A DNA stretch of 64,000 nucleotides from Bacillota bacterium (GTDB lineage: Bacteria; Bacillota; Clostridia; Christensenellales; CAG-138): NCBI GenBank assembly GCA_023390655.1, contig JAEWCL010000001.1, positions 1 to 64,000 on the forward strand. Reading direction: 5' to 3'. The stretch's first letter is position 1; every line of letters begins with the position of its first letter. The notes under the pieces are model-generated. The model was given only the letters and a program-made list of their open reading frames with translations. It was not told the DNA's origin and made no database searches. The position numbers and the translations under genes were made by a program. Shown piece by piece: positions 25,691 through 34,627 of this stretch.

Positions 25691-26344
25691 TTAAACCCTG
25701 AAATAGCTGAGCCTGCGCTCCAAGTAGCCAAACAGCAGCGTTAGTATCCCGCAAAACAGCAGGTAAAAGGCGCCGGAATAGAAAAGCGGCCAGATGATCG
25801 CGGCGGACTTGATATAGTCTTCGGCCTCCATGACGATCTCACGTACAGCGATCACCCGGGCGAGAGATGTATCCTTTACCAGCGTAATGATCTCGTTGGA
25901 CATGGGGGGGACGATGCGCTTGATGACCTGTAACAGAATCACCTGAAAGAAAATCTGTATTTTTGTCATGCCAAGCACCTGGCCCGCTTCGTATTGCCCC
26001 CTTGGAACGCTTTCGATGCCGCTGCGGAAGATCTCCGAAAAATAAGCAGCGTAATTGATTACAAAAGCGATCAGCACCGCCTCCAACCGTGGGAAAGCAG
26101 ACCCTCCCCATATGAGGCCGGGTCCGTAAAAGACGATAATCACCTGCAATATCAGGGGAGTGCCGCGTATCGCCCAGACAACTGTCTTAGAGAGCCATTT
26201 TAAAGGCGCAAACCTGCTCATCGATCCGAACGAAATGCCAAGGCCTAGCGGAACGGCGCACACAAGCGTAAGGATAAATATCCAAAGTGTTTTCAGAAAT
26301 CCTTCCAGCAATGTTTGCGTAACAACAGCAAAGCTCATAAACAT
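25691..26344 (-). CDS. Polar amino acid ABC transporter, permease
   Basis: A 217-residue inner membrane subunit with about five membrane segments and the HisM/GlnP-type EAA loop (GQYEAGQVLGMTKIQIFFQV, near residue 120). An N-terminal TLLEGFLKTLWIFILTLV opening is typical of the family. A single permease gene implies a homodimer. It is 12 bases upstream of the ATPase gene. Start ATG 26344 has AAAGGA close by. Confidence 0.94.
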   Translation of the reverse strand: MFMSFAVVTQTLLEGFLKTLWIFILTLVCAVPLGLGISFGSMSRFAPLKWLSKTVVWAIRGTPLILQVIIVFYGPGLIWGGSAFPRLEAVLIAFVINYAAYFSEIFRSGIESVPRGQYEAGQVLGMTKIQIFFQVILLQVIKRIVPPMSNEIITLVKDTSLARVIAVREIVMEAEDYIKSAAIIWPLFYSGAFYLLFCGILTLLFGYLERRLSYFRV

Positions 26345-26433
26345 ACGGTCCTTTTTTAGGAAAATAGGGATAGGACCTGCTCCGTGGAACGCGTGTAACG
26401 TATACGCCGGAACAGGCCCCTTCGATTTAGAAA

Positions 26434-27324
26434 CTATTTGGTGAGCAGACGCTGCGAGAGACCATATTTTTCGGCGATTTTCACTAGGGTGCCATCTTGG
26501 AGCAGCTCGCTTGTGATTTTGTTGAATTCGGCGGCGGCAGTACTGCCAACACGCAGGCCGATCGCATATTCCTCGGCGGTCAGGTCCATGCTGGTAATTG
26601 TGATAAGCTCGGCATAATCCGAGCCCTCACCTGTCATGGAGGTCGCCATCGTCGCGTCGATGACGGCTGCCTCTGCGGTGCCCGCCTTGACTTCCAAGAG
26701 CGCCTTCGCCTGCGAGTCGACGGCAGTGTAAACAGCGCCGGACAGATCGGCTTTGATCGCGGCCTCGCCCGCAGAGCCCGATTCGGCAACCACTGAGACA
26801 CCGTTCAGGCTTGCGCGGTCCGTGTACTTGGAGGCGTTGGACGAGCGGATTACGACAACCTGCTCATTGAGAAGATACGGCTGCGTAAACGTCATGTTTG
26901 CTTTGCGTTCTTCCGTTACGGTCAGGCCGTTCCAGATGCAGTCGATGGTTCTGGCCTTTAGCTCAATCTCCTTCGTATCCCAGTTGATAAATATGAAGTT
27001 GGGTTTAACGCCAAGCTTCGCACAAAGCGCCTCGGTATACTCGGTATCAAAGCCGACCAGCTTGCCGTCTTTGTCTTTATAGTTCATAGGCTCATAAGCG
27101 GTGATACCCACGATCAGCTCACCCTTTGCCTTGATATAGGCCAAATCGTCTTCTGCCTCGCCGGAAGCGGCCGGAGACTCTGCCGCAGGGGTGTTGGGCG
27201 CGGTGCTCGGGCCTGAATCCGCAGCAGTTGCGGCCGGGGATGACGGTCCCGCGTTAGTCGCAGCACAGGCGCTAAGCATTAAAATCAACAAAGCGATAAG
27301 CAATGAGCTGGCGAATTTTTTCAT
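26434..27324 (-). CDS. Polar amino acid ABC transporter, substrate-binding lipoprotein
   Basis: 296 residues from ATG 27324 behind GGAGGATTTAAA. A lipoprotein signal ends in MLSAC with Cys20 as the lipidation site, followed by a Ser/Pro/Ala-rich linker to about residue 55. The mature part is SBP_bac_3: GELIVGITAYEPMNYKDKDG, LVGFDTEYTEALCAKLGVKP and IWNGLTVTEERKANMTFTQPY are the canonical lobes. It captures an amino acid outside the membrane and delivers it to the permease. It has its own promoter at 27368-27395. Confidence 0.95.
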   Translation of the reverse strand: MKKFASSLLIALLILMLSACAATNAGPSSPAATAADSGPSTAPNTPAAESPAASGEAEDDLAYIKAKGELIVGITAYEPMNYKDKDGKLVGFDTEYTEALCAKLGVKPNFIFINWDTKEIELKARTIDCIWNGLTVTEERKANMTFTQPYLLNEQVVVIRSSNASKYTDRASLNGVSVVAESGSAGEAAIKADLSGAVYTAVDSQAKALLEVKAGTAEAAVIDATMATSMTGEGSDYAELITITSMDLTAEEYAIGLRVGSTAAAEFNKITSELLQDGTLVKIAEKYGLSQRLLTK

Positions 27325-27367
27325 TTTAAATCCTCCTGTATATGACATCTGCTCAAAATACTTTATT

Positions 27368-27395
27368 ATTATAACACATCACCATGCTAAAACAA
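27368..27395 (-). promoter_or_regulatory. Promoter of the amino acid ABC operon
   Basis: On the minus strand TTGTTT, a 16-base spacer and TATAAT lie about 45 bases before the binding-protein start. Confidence 0.7.
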
Positions 27396-27574
27396 CAAAT
27401 CGTTTTATCATGTTCTCGAATGATCGCGGTGCTGACTAAATGGATTGTTCATTCAATGGTTTTCCTGGCAGGGCAACAGGGCAATTTTTTGCTGTATAAC
27501 CGGGATGAGAATACTACCATCACGGCGCTTGAACTGTATTGATAAAATATATGGGCATACTTTCAGTATATGAT

Positions 27575-27602
27575 TTAACAAATTTGGCCTATCAAGTATA
27601 AT
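27575..27602 (+). promoter_or_regulatory. Promoter of the DeoR-family gene
   Basis: TTAACA (27575-27580), 16-base spacer, TATAAT (27597-27602), about 80 bases before the TTG start. The rest of the 358-base gap between the binding-protein and DeoR genes shows no gene. Confidence 0.6.
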
Positions 27603-27682
27603 TAAAGTAGGGCGTGAAGAATGAGGACCTATTTTGGAAAAACTATACTCTTCAACAGGAATGCCAATGAAGGAGCGGCAAA

Positions 27683-28444
27683 TTGAAAAAGAGAAATACG
27701 CAGGAGCGCCGCAATGCGATTGCGGAACAGCTGGTTGCCAGCGGGAAGGTTTCGGCATCCGAATTGGCGGGTCAATATGGAGTATCCATGGAGACTGTCC
27801 GGAAGGACATGATCTGGCTTGAGAAGAATGGCCTTGCACGCAAGGGATACGGTGGCGCTGTTGCGGCTACCGCCATCACCGAGAGGACTTTCCTGGAAAA
27901 ATCCATCTGTTATAAGCACGAGAAGGCCCGCATCGCAACAAAGGCGATGGAACTTGTACAGGATGGAGATGTGGTGCTGCTTGATTCGGGAAGCACTGTA
28001 TTATGCGTTGCAAAACAACTGGTTTTGAAACAGGATATTACGGTGTTTACAAACTCCTTAAGGGCGGCCCAACATCTGATTGACTATGGAATAAAGGTTT
28101 ACGTGTTGGGGGGAGAGGTTCGCAACACCAGCAATGCGTTGACAGGCGGATGGGCGCTTCGCGCGCTTGGTGAAATCAAAGCGGACATTGCGATCCTTGG
28201 AACAAGTGGAATCAAAGGCCGTGGCGGCCCCTGTGTCGAGAGCTTGGAAGAAAGCGAAATCAAGCGCGCCATGATGAAAGCCGCACATAAAACGGCGGTC
28301 ATCGCGGATGCCAGCAAGGGTGATTGCGACGCGCTGATTCAATTTGCATCATGGGAAGACGTTGATTTTTTTATTACGGAAGAAACGATGGATGAGAACA
28401 CCTTGAAAGGTGTCGAAGGGAAGACAACGGTGTTGTTTTGCTAA
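27683..28444 (+). CDS. DeoR-family transcriptional repressor (TTG start)
   Basis: 253 residues. TTG at 27683 is the start, with AAGGAGCGGCAAA just upstream and no competing ATG. An N-terminal winged HTH (ELAGQYGVSMETVRKDMIWL, EKNGLARKGYGGA) precedes a DeoR sensor domain with GDVVLLDSGSTVLCVAKQL and LGGEVRN. Such repressors respond to phosphorylated sugars or polyols. It lies immediately upstream of the glycyl radical enzyme operon, which contains a kinase, so it is the likely local regulator with a phosphorylated intermediate as inducer (inference). Confidence 0.92.
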   Translation: MKKRNTQERRNAIAEQLVASGKVSASELAGQYGVSMETVRKDMIWLEKNGLARKGYGGAVAATAITERTFLEKSICYKHEKARIATKAMELVQDGDVVLLDSGSTVLCVAKQLVLKQDITVFTNSLRAAQHLIDYGIKVYVLGGEVRNTSNALTGGWALRALGEIKADIAILGTSGIKGRGGPCVESLEESEIKRAMMKAAHKTAVIADASKGDCDALIQFASWEDVDFFITEETMDENTLKGVEGKTTVLFC

Positions 28445-28475
28445 GAAAACAGGGAACAGACAGGCTCGGCTTTAG

Positions 28476-28520
28476 AAACCTCCGTGAAAGTGCAACAGAA
28501 GCACAGAGCGGAGGTTTTAT
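28476..28520 (+). terminator. Intrinsic terminator after the DeoR gene
   Basis: AAACCTCCG (28476-28484) and CGGAGGTTT (28509-28517) form a perfect stem with an inner GTGC/GCAC stem and a TTTTATTA tail. It separates the regulator from the next operon. Confidence 0.8.
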
Positions 28521-28581
28521 TATGGACAAACATTCACCTGATTGTAGTTTCTGCTTTGCAATTCAATTCTCAAAAAGCTTG

Positions 28582-28600
28582 TTTGTATTCCAAATACAAA
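28582..28600. promoter_or_regulatory. Candidate operator upstream of the glycyl radical enzyme operon
   Basis: A perfect inverted repeat, TTTGTATT-CCA-AATACAAA, ends 2 bases before the -35 box at 28603. The position suits control by the neighbouring DeoR repressor or another local regulator. Confidence 0.55.
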
Positions 28601-28602
28601 GG

Positions 28603-28630
28603 TTGATTTCTGTTTGTGAATGCATATAAT
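28603..28630 (+). promoter_or_regulatory. Promoter of the glycyl radical enzyme operon
   Basis: TTGATT (28603-28608), 16-base spacer, TATAAT (28625-28630). A leader of about 140 bases follows to the ATG at 28780; no known riboswitch is recognised in it. Confidence 0.7.
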
Positions 28631-28779
28631 GAAAATTGGAAGCAATATAAAACAACTTATAAAATTGTAGTAGATTGGATTTAACTGATGAAATCCAATA
28701 AAATGTTGCAATCCAGTGGGATAAGCATCGCCGCATATGCGTTGGATACTTTTCAGAATAAGATAGAGGTCATGGCCTA

Positions 28780-29682
28780 ATGGAAGAGATATTCGGAACG
28801 ATTTTTGGTCTGCAGCACTTTTCCGTGGACGACGGTCCGGGGATTCGCACAGCTGTATTCCTGAAGGGCTGCAACATGGCGTGCGTATGGTGTCACAACC
28901 CGGAGAGCATATCATCTAAACAAGAGCTGATGTATTGGGATGCAAAATGCATCACGTGCGGAGCCTGTGAAGCGGTATGTCCCAATGACGTACATCGCCT
29001 GCGGGACGGTGTGCACCACATTGACAGGGGCAAGTGCACCGCGTGCGGCAAATGTGTGGAAGCATGTCCGGCAGGGGCTTTAAGCCTGATCGGCCAGCGC
29101 ATCAGCGCCGCGGAGGTTGTGCAGGAAGCCGAACGGGATATGCGCTATTACCTCACCAGCGACGGAGGGCTGACCATCAGCGGCGGGGAACCGATGTGCC
29201 AATTCCCGTTTACGCTCCATATCGCAAGGTTGGCACACGAAATGGGAATCGGCGTCGCCATTGAAACCAACGGCAGTGCGCGCTACGAAGACTATGAACA
29301 GCTCCTGCCCTATACGGACCTGTTTTTGATGGACTATAAGGCCACAAGCGCCGGACAGCATATGCAGTTTACCGGGATGCGCAACGATGTGATATTGGGG
29401 AACATGGCGAAATTGGACGCCGCCGGGGCAAATGTGGTGCTGCGCTGTCCGATCATCCCCGGTATCAACGATGATGAAGCGCATTTTCGCGCGATCGCGG
29501 AATTGACAAAAAGACACAGCCATATCCTCGGCTTTGAGCTGATGCCCTATCATAGGCTTGGCATTTCAAAGGCAGGACGCCTTGGACAGAATATGCGGGT
29601 GTTTGAAGAACCGGCCTCCGAAACAAAGGAAGCGTGGAGAAACAGTATTATCGCCTATGGAGGCAGGGAGTGGGAGGGATAG
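28780..29682 (+). CDS. Glycyl radical enzyme activating protein (radical SAM)
   Basis: A 300-residue radical SAM activase of the PflA type. The SAM cluster motif is CNMACVWC (CX3CX2C) near residue 31. An inserted pair of ferredoxin-like clusters reads CITCGACEAVCP and CTACGKCVEACP (about 59-95), as in activases of the dehydratase- and decarboxylase-type GREs and not in PflA itself. SGGEP near residue 135 binds SAM. It abstracts hydrogen from the Gly of the partner GRE encoded 1 base downstream. It is oxygen sensitive and cytoplasmic. Confidence 0.95.
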   Translation: MEEIFGTIFGLQHFSVDDGPGIRTAVFLKGCNMACVWCHNPESISSKQELMYWDAKCITCGACEAVCPNDVHRLRDGVHHIDRGKCTACGKCVEACPAGALSLIGQRISAAEVVQEAERDMRYYLTSDGGLTISGGEPMCQFPFTLHIARLAHEMGIGVAIETNGSARYEDYEQLLPYTDLFLMDYKATSAGQHMQFTGMRNDVILGNMAKLDAAGANVVLRCPIIPGINDDEAHFRAIAELTKRHSHILGFELMPYHRLGISKAGRLGQNMRVFEEPASETKEAWRNSIIAYGGREWEG

Positions 29683-29683
29683 C

Positions 29684-32071
29684 GTGACCGATAGAATACA
29701 AAACATGCGAAAAAATGTGGAGCGCTTAAACGATGCGGGTGTGCGGAGAACGCTCTTTTATCCGCGGGTATACCAATCGCTTGTAACGACCCGCGGGGAA
29801 AGCATTCAAATCAGGCGCGCCAAAGCCCAGGCCTATCTTCTGGAGCATACGCCATTAATTGTACTGCCTCATGAGCTCATTGTTGGCAGCATGGTTGGCC
29901 TGTGTCCGGTTGCGGATATTGTGCCGGCCTATGAAACGCAGCACAAAAAGGCCATAAAGATTATAGAAGAGTATCTCTCCAACAGGGAGCAGGCGCAGCA
30001 GGCTGCCCATGACAGGAACAGCGTCAAAACATTCGAGGAGGAATTTACGACCAAGAAGAGCCGCTGGGCGCTTATGAGCCGTGTGCACCACGATGCGGAC
30101 ATTACATATGAGGACCTGCAGAAGCTGATTGCGCAAATGCAACAGCAATTCAGCGGCAGCGGTATTGAAAAGTACGAGATTGGCCGTGAGTTGGAGCGAA
30201 GCTTCAAAATCGATTACGGTAAAGAGGTTCGCAATGAAATCGACGCCCTGCCATGGTTTGCGGCAAACCACCTGAGCCTCAATTATGGCCGTATCATCAG
30301 GCAGGGTTTTGCAGCGCTGATTACAGAGATCGATTTCAGGCTTGGGCAGGCGCTGACGGACGCGCAGCGGGAATATTACGAAAGCGCCGGGATCGTTGCC
30401 CGGGCAAGCAGTCGGCTTATCACGCGGTACGCGCTTGCATTGCGTGAACAAAGCGAAAAAGAGTCATCGCCCCGCAGCTTGGAACTGCAGAAAATGGCCG
30501 ATATTTGCGATAACATCGTCCATCAGCCTGCCGCCACCTTCCGCGAGGCCGTGCAGTTTGTCTGGCTGCTGCATATCATGGCAAGCATCTGCTGGGGCTC
30601 GGCCTTATCGCTTGGGCGGCTGGACCAGTACCTGTTTGCATACTATCAAAAGGATATTGACAAAGGCGTCATAACGCGTGAGGAAGCCGCTGAATTGCTG
30701 TGCTGCATGTGGCTTAAGGTCAACGAGCCCAAGATGCGCACGGTACAAAGCCTGACGCTTGGCGGCATTACGCCTGCGGGAGATGATGCGGCAAACGCGC
30801 TGACAGCGCTTTGCCTGGAAGTTGTAAAAGAGATGAAGCTGCCGTACCCCAATGTCGGCTTGCGCATCAATAAGAAGAATCCCGATTGGCTGTATGAGAA
30901 AGCCGTCGACGCCATGAAAGCGGGTGGCGGGCAGCCCATGGTCATGAACGACGAGGTATGGATCGCCAACCTCAAAAAGCTTGGCTATGCAGACAAGTAT
31001 GTTAACGATTATTACAACATGGGCTGCGTGGAAATCATGGTGCCGGGAAAGCAGCCCAACTGGGGTGTCACGGACCCGATTGCGTTTCCCATGCTGTTTG
31101 AGCAGGTGTTTGCGCGGTACCGCACCGGGGAAACGGCGCTTGAGAGCTTTGAAGACTTCCGGCAGACGTATCTGGAAGTGCTGCAGGAAGCGGTTCTGGC
31201 CGATAAACGCGAGGCGGACAGCAAGGCCGCGCAGATTCCCGGCAAGTGCTATGACCCGCTCGCGTCCCTGATGACGGACGGATGCATGGAGACCGGCTGC
31301 GATATGTTTCAGGGCGGCAGCGAACTCGGGACGCACTGGTCGTTCTATGCGTATGGCCTTGGCACCGCGGCCGATTCTATGGCAGCGGTCAAAAAGCATG
31401 TTTACGATGAAAAACGCTTTGCCATCGGCCAGATGGCTGAGATGTTGGAACAAAACTTTTATGGGCACGAAGGAGATCGTCTGTGGCTCGATAGCCGGAC
31501 GCCGCATTATGGGAACGACCTTGATGAGGTGGATGCGCTGGCGGATGATATTCTGTCAGCCTTTGACGATTTCGTGATGGCGCTCAATACGAAGGAAAAC
31601 CGCGATAAATATGTGACGACGCTGTTCGGATATTTTTTTCATATTTATCATGGGGAGATTACGGGCGCGACGGCGAACGGCAGGCGCAGGGGAGAGGCGT
31701 TCAGCGACAGCATGGGGCCGTCACAGGGCAAGGATATCGGCGGACCAACGAAGATGCTCAATTCGGTGTTGAAGCTTGATCATGGCGGTGTTACGGGTGG
31801 ATACGCCTTGAACCTCAAGCTCAATCCGGGCCTTGTGAAAAACGCCACCGGAACCGCGGCGCTTACAACCTTAATAAAATCATATATTGCCGACGGTGGG
31901 CCGCAGCTGCAGATTTATTTTGCGGATGCCGACACACTCCGGCAGGCGAAGGCGGAGCCCGAAAAACACCGCAACCTCATCGTACGGATCGGCGGGTATT
32001 GCGAGTATTTTGTAAATCTTGACGCGGCGCTGCAGGATGAGATCATCGAGCGCACGCTTCATGGCGTTTAA
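29684..32071 (+). CDS. Glycyl radical enzyme of unassigned substrate (dehydratase/eliminase-like)
   Basis: 795 residues from GTG 29684, which follows GGGAGGGATAGC. The PFL/GRE fold is clear. The thiyl Cys448 lies in MGCVEIMVPGK; Cys448, Glu450 and a nearby Asp464 line up by eye with Cys433, Glu435 and Asp447 of glycerol dehydratase, which points to elimination chemistry and not pyruvate cleavage. The radical site is Gly771 in RIGGYCEYF; most relatives read RVAGYSAxF, so the Cys and Glu after GY are unusual. The partners are its own activase, a dehydrogenase and a sugar kinase. No microcompartment gene is near. A polyol or sugar-derived substrate is inference. Confidence 0.9.
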   Translation: MTDRIQNMRKNVERLNDAGVRRTLFYPRVYQSLVTTRGESIQIRRAKAQAYLLEHTPLIVLPHELIVGSMVGLCPVADIVPAYETQHKKAIKIIEEYLSNREQAQQAAHDRNSVKTFEEEFTTKKSRWALMSRVHHDADITYEDLQKLIAQMQQQFSGSGIEKYEIGRELERSFKIDYGKEVRNEIDALPWFAANHLSLNYGRIIRQGFAALITEIDFRLGQALTDAQREYYESAGIVARASSRLITRYALALREQSEKESSPRSLELQKMADICDNIVHQPAATFREAVQFVWLLHIMASICWGSALSLGRLDQYLFAYYQKDIDKGVITREEAAELLCCMWLKVNEPKMRTVQSLTLGGITPAGDDAANALTALCLEVVKEMKLPYPNVGLRINKKNPDWLYEKAVDAMKAGGGQPMVMNDEVWIANLKKLGYADKYVNDYYNMGCVEIMVPGKQPNWGVTDPIAFPMLFEQVFARYRTGETALESFEDFRQTYLEVLQEAVLADKREADSKAAQIPGKCYDPLASLMTDGCMETGCDMFQGGSELGTHWSFYAYGLGTAADSMAAVKKHVYDEKRFAIGQMAEMLEQNFYGHEGDRLWLDSRTPHYGNDLDEVDALADDILSAFDDFVMALNTKENRDKYVTTLFGYFFHIYHGEITGATANGRRRGEAFSDSMGPSQGKDIGGPTKMLNSVLKLDHGGVTGGYALNLKLNPGLVKNATGTAALTTLIKSYIADGGPQLQIYFADADTLRQAKAEPEKHRNLIVRIGGYCEYFVNLDAALQDEIIERTLHGV

Positions 32072-32084
32072 GGAGAACGATGGT

Positions 32085-33335
32085 ATGAAAACAAAGGCAG
32101 TCAGAATGTATGGAAAACAGGATATCCGGTTTGAGGAATTCGACCTGCGCGATATCCGGGAGGACGAGCTGCTTGCAAGCGTCGTGACGGACAGCCTCTG
32201 CATGTCTACCTACAAGGCGGTCCTGCAGGGCAGTGATCACCGGTGCGTGCCGGAGGATATCGTGACAACCCCCATCATCATCGGCCACGAGTTTTGTGCC
32301 AGGGTGGAACAGGCCGGCACCGCGCTCAAAGGCAGAATAAGCGTGGGCGAGCTCTTTACCGTCCAGCCGAAAATGGTGGAGGGCGATATCATAAAGGGCC
32401 CCGGCTATAGCTTCCCATACTATGGCGGGAACGCCACGCATATCATTGTTCCGGCCGAGGTGATCGAAGGCGGGTATTACCTTCCTTACTCCGGCGATAC
32501 CTATTTTAAAGCATCCACGGCAGAGCCATTGTCTTGTTTGATTTCGGCGGCACGCTCCCAGTATCATCTGGGCGCGAACAGCAAAACCCATATCATGGGC
32601 CTGAAAAGGAACGGCTATATGGCCATACTCGCGGGCTGCGGCCCTATGGGCCTGGGTGCTGCGGAGGTTGCGATGGCAATGGAGCAGCGCCCCAAATGCA
32701 TCGTCATCACGGATGTCGACGAAAAACGGATCGCCCGGGCAAAGTCGGTGTTAAAGCCGAAAAACGGCGTGAATATTGAGATCGTCAACACAAAGGATAT
32801 GGAAGACCCGGTAAAGGGCTTAAAGCGGTATACGAACGGGGCCGGATTTGACGATCTCTTCATTATGGCGCCTGTTCCAAGCGTGATTGAAACCGCGGAC
32901 GCGATCGCCGCCGCCAACAGCTGCCTCAATTTCTTTGCGGGGCCCACGAAAAAGGAATTCAGCGCCATGGTGAATTTCTACGATGTACACTATAACGACA
33001 AGCATATCCTTGGAACCTTCGGTGGCGATATTGACGATATGAAGGAATCGCTGCGTCTTTTGGAGGAAAGCCGCATCGATCCGTCCATATTGATTTCCCA
33101 TATCGGCGGGCTGAACAGCGCGGCGGAGGCGACGCTCCATCTTCCCGAAATTCCGGGCGCGAAAAAGCTGATTTACTGCAACATTGATCTTCCTCTTACC
33201 GCCATCGACGCGTTTGCGGAAAAAGGGCGTACCGATCCGCTGTTCCGCGCGCTATATGAAATATGCGCGGATAACAATATGCTTTGGTGCGGGGAGGCGG
33301 AGCGCTACCTGCTGGCAAACGCAAAGCCGGTTTAG
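32085..33335 (+). CDS. Zinc-dependent dehydrogenase, L-sorbose-1-phosphate reductase-like
   Basis: 416 residues from ATG 32085, which follows AGGAGAACGATGGT. It is a medium-chain dehydrogenase with the catalytic-zinc segment DSLCMSTYKAV (Cys near 39) and GHEF (His-Glu near residue 68), a GCGPMGLGA nucleotide-binding loop near 185, and long insertions. The length and the segments SPGYS-like KGPGYSFPYYGGNATHI and LNFFAGP match the SorE (L-sorbose-1-phosphate reductase) family better than short ADHs. It probably oxidises or reduces a polyol or keto-sugar phosphate in the pathway of the GRE. The substrate is not assigned. Confidence 0.85.
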   Translation: MKTKAVRMYGKQDIRFEEFDLRDIREDELLASVVTDSLCMSTYKAVLQGSDHRCVPEDIVTTPIIIGHEFCARVEQAGTALKGRISVGELFTVQPKMVEGDIIKGPGYSFPYYGGNATHIIVPAEVIEGGYYLPYSGDTYFKASTAEPLSCLISAARSQYHLGANSKTHIMGLKRNGYMAILAGCGPMGLGAAEVAMAMEQRPKCIVITDVDEKRIARAKSVLKPKNGVNIEIVNTKDMEDPVKGLKRYTNGAGFDDLFIMAPVPSVIETADAIAAANSCLNFFAGPTKKEFSAMVNFYDVHYNDKHILGTFGGDIDDMKESLRLLEESRIDPSILISHIGGLNSAAEATLHLPEIPGAKKLIYCNIDLPLTAIDAFAEKGRTDPLFRALYEICADNNMLWCGEAERYLLANAKPV

Positions 33336-33345
33336 GAGGGTGTGC

Positions 33346-34518
33346 ATGTTTGACGTTGTTTGCGCGGGACATATTTGCCTTGACATCACGCCGACTATGC
33401 AGAGCGGTGCGTCTATAGGCCGGGTGTTTGTGCCGGGGAAGCTGACGGAATCCAAGGAGCTTATCATGTCCACCGGCGGCAGTGTTGCCAATACGGGTAT
33501 CGCCTTAATAAAGCTTGGCATCAGCACCGCGCTCGTGGGGAAAATCGGGAATGATCTTTCCGGCGAGGTGATAAGGCGGATCCTTGCGCAGAACGGCGGC
33601 AGCGGCGAGTATTTATCGGTCGCGGAACATGAGATGACATCCTACAGCATTGTGCTTGCGTTGCCCGGATATGACCGTATTTTCCTCCATGATCCTGCTG
33701 TCAACAATACGTTCGGGATAGAGGATATCGATTATGAGCTTGTGCGGCAGGCAAAGCTTCTGCACATTGGGTATCCGACCGTGATGCGCCGCCTGTCGCA
33801 AAACGGCGGAGAGGAGCTAAAGCGCATCCTGCACAAGGCAAAGGAACTTGGGACCACGACATCGCTGGATACGGCCTATCCTGATCTGGATTCGGAAAAC
33901 GGCAGCCAGGATTGGCAGAAGGTATTTGAAAACGTACTGCCATGGACGGACATCTTTATGCCAAGCATTGAAGAGGCCATGCTGATGTTTGATTATGGCG
34001 AGTTTATGCGGCTCAAAAAGCTTGACGAGGATATCCTGAAAAGCCTTGATATCGATTATTTGCCTAAGCTTGGCAGACGGCTCGCCGATATGGGGGCGGG
34101 AATTGTTGTGATCAAATGCGGCACACTTGGATATTATGCGCGGACGCAGGGGGCGGAGGCACTGCAAAACATGGGACGCGGCATGCCCAGAGACATCAGC
34201 GCGTGGGCCGATCAGGAACTCTTCACCAACATCTACCATGTGGAGGAGGTCAAATCAACGACCGGGGCCGGGGATACCAGCATAGCGGGCTTTTTGGCGG
34301 CATTGGTGACGGGCAGGACGCTTGTGGAGGCTGTGGAGATTGCCTGCGCCACGGGCGCCGCCTGCGTGCAGGAATTTTCGGCGACGGGCGGGATCGGTTT
34401 ACTCGGTGAGATCATTTCCAAAAGCGCAACAGAGTGGTACAAAAGGCCTTATGTATACAAGGGGAACTATTTCACCTATGATGAACGGCACGATATTCTT
34501 GTACGGGAAAGGGAATGA
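33346..34518 (+). CDS. PfkB-family carbohydrate kinase
   Basis: 390 residues from ATG 33346 behind AGGAGGGTGTGC. The PfkB signatures are the N-terminal TGGSVANTGIALIKLG (about residue 43) and the C-terminal STTGAGDTSIAGFLAAL near 310 with the catalytic Asp in GAGD. It is longer than ribokinase (about 310) owing to insertions around 200-250 and a C-terminal tail. It phosphorylates a sugar or polyol hydroxyl with ATP. As the last gene of the GRE operon it would prime or trap the substrate. Confidence 0.92.
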   Translation: MFDVVCAGHICLDITPTMQSGASIGRVFVPGKLTESKELIMSTGGSVANTGIALIKLGISTALVGKIGNDLSGEVIRRILAQNGGSGEYLSVAEHEMTSYSIVLALPGYDRIFLHDPAVNNTFGIEDIDYELVRQAKLLHIGYPTVMRRLSQNGGEELKRILHKAKELGTTTSLDTAYPDLDSENGSQDWQKVFENVLPWTDIFMPSIEEAMLMFDYGEFMRLKKLDEDILKSLDIDYLPKLGRRLADMGAGIVVIKCGTLGYYARTQGAEALQNMGRGMPRDISAWADQELFTNIYHVEEVKSTTGAGDTSIAGFLAALVTGRTLVEAVEIACATGAACVQEFSATGGIGLLGEIISKSATEWYKRPYVYKGNYFTYDERHDILVRERE

Positions 34519-34534
34519 GGTGTATCCTGGCAGG

Positions 34535-34600
34535 CATCGTTCTTTCTGCCTCTATTTGCGGCTGCTTACCGGTGGTGCCTGCGGCAGAGTAAGGACGATG
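34535..34600. repeat. Imperfect inverted repeat between convergent operons
   Basis: CATCGTTCTTTCTGCC (34535-34550) and GGCAGAGTAAGGACGATG (34583-34600) pair with two interruptions. There is no clear T run, so it may be a weak or factor-dependent terminator for both operons. Confidence 0.4.
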
Positions 34601-34627
34601 GGGGCGTATCTTACTTTGATATGTACG

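Noticed and set aside
30605..31507. A 300-residue minus-strand frame inside the glycyl radical enzyme gene
   Set aside because: An antisense shadow of a well-supported GRE gene; no SD and no recognisable domain.
33701..34239. Minus-strand frames inside the PfkB kinase gene
   Set aside because: Antisense shadows; the coding strand is fixed by the PfkB motifs.
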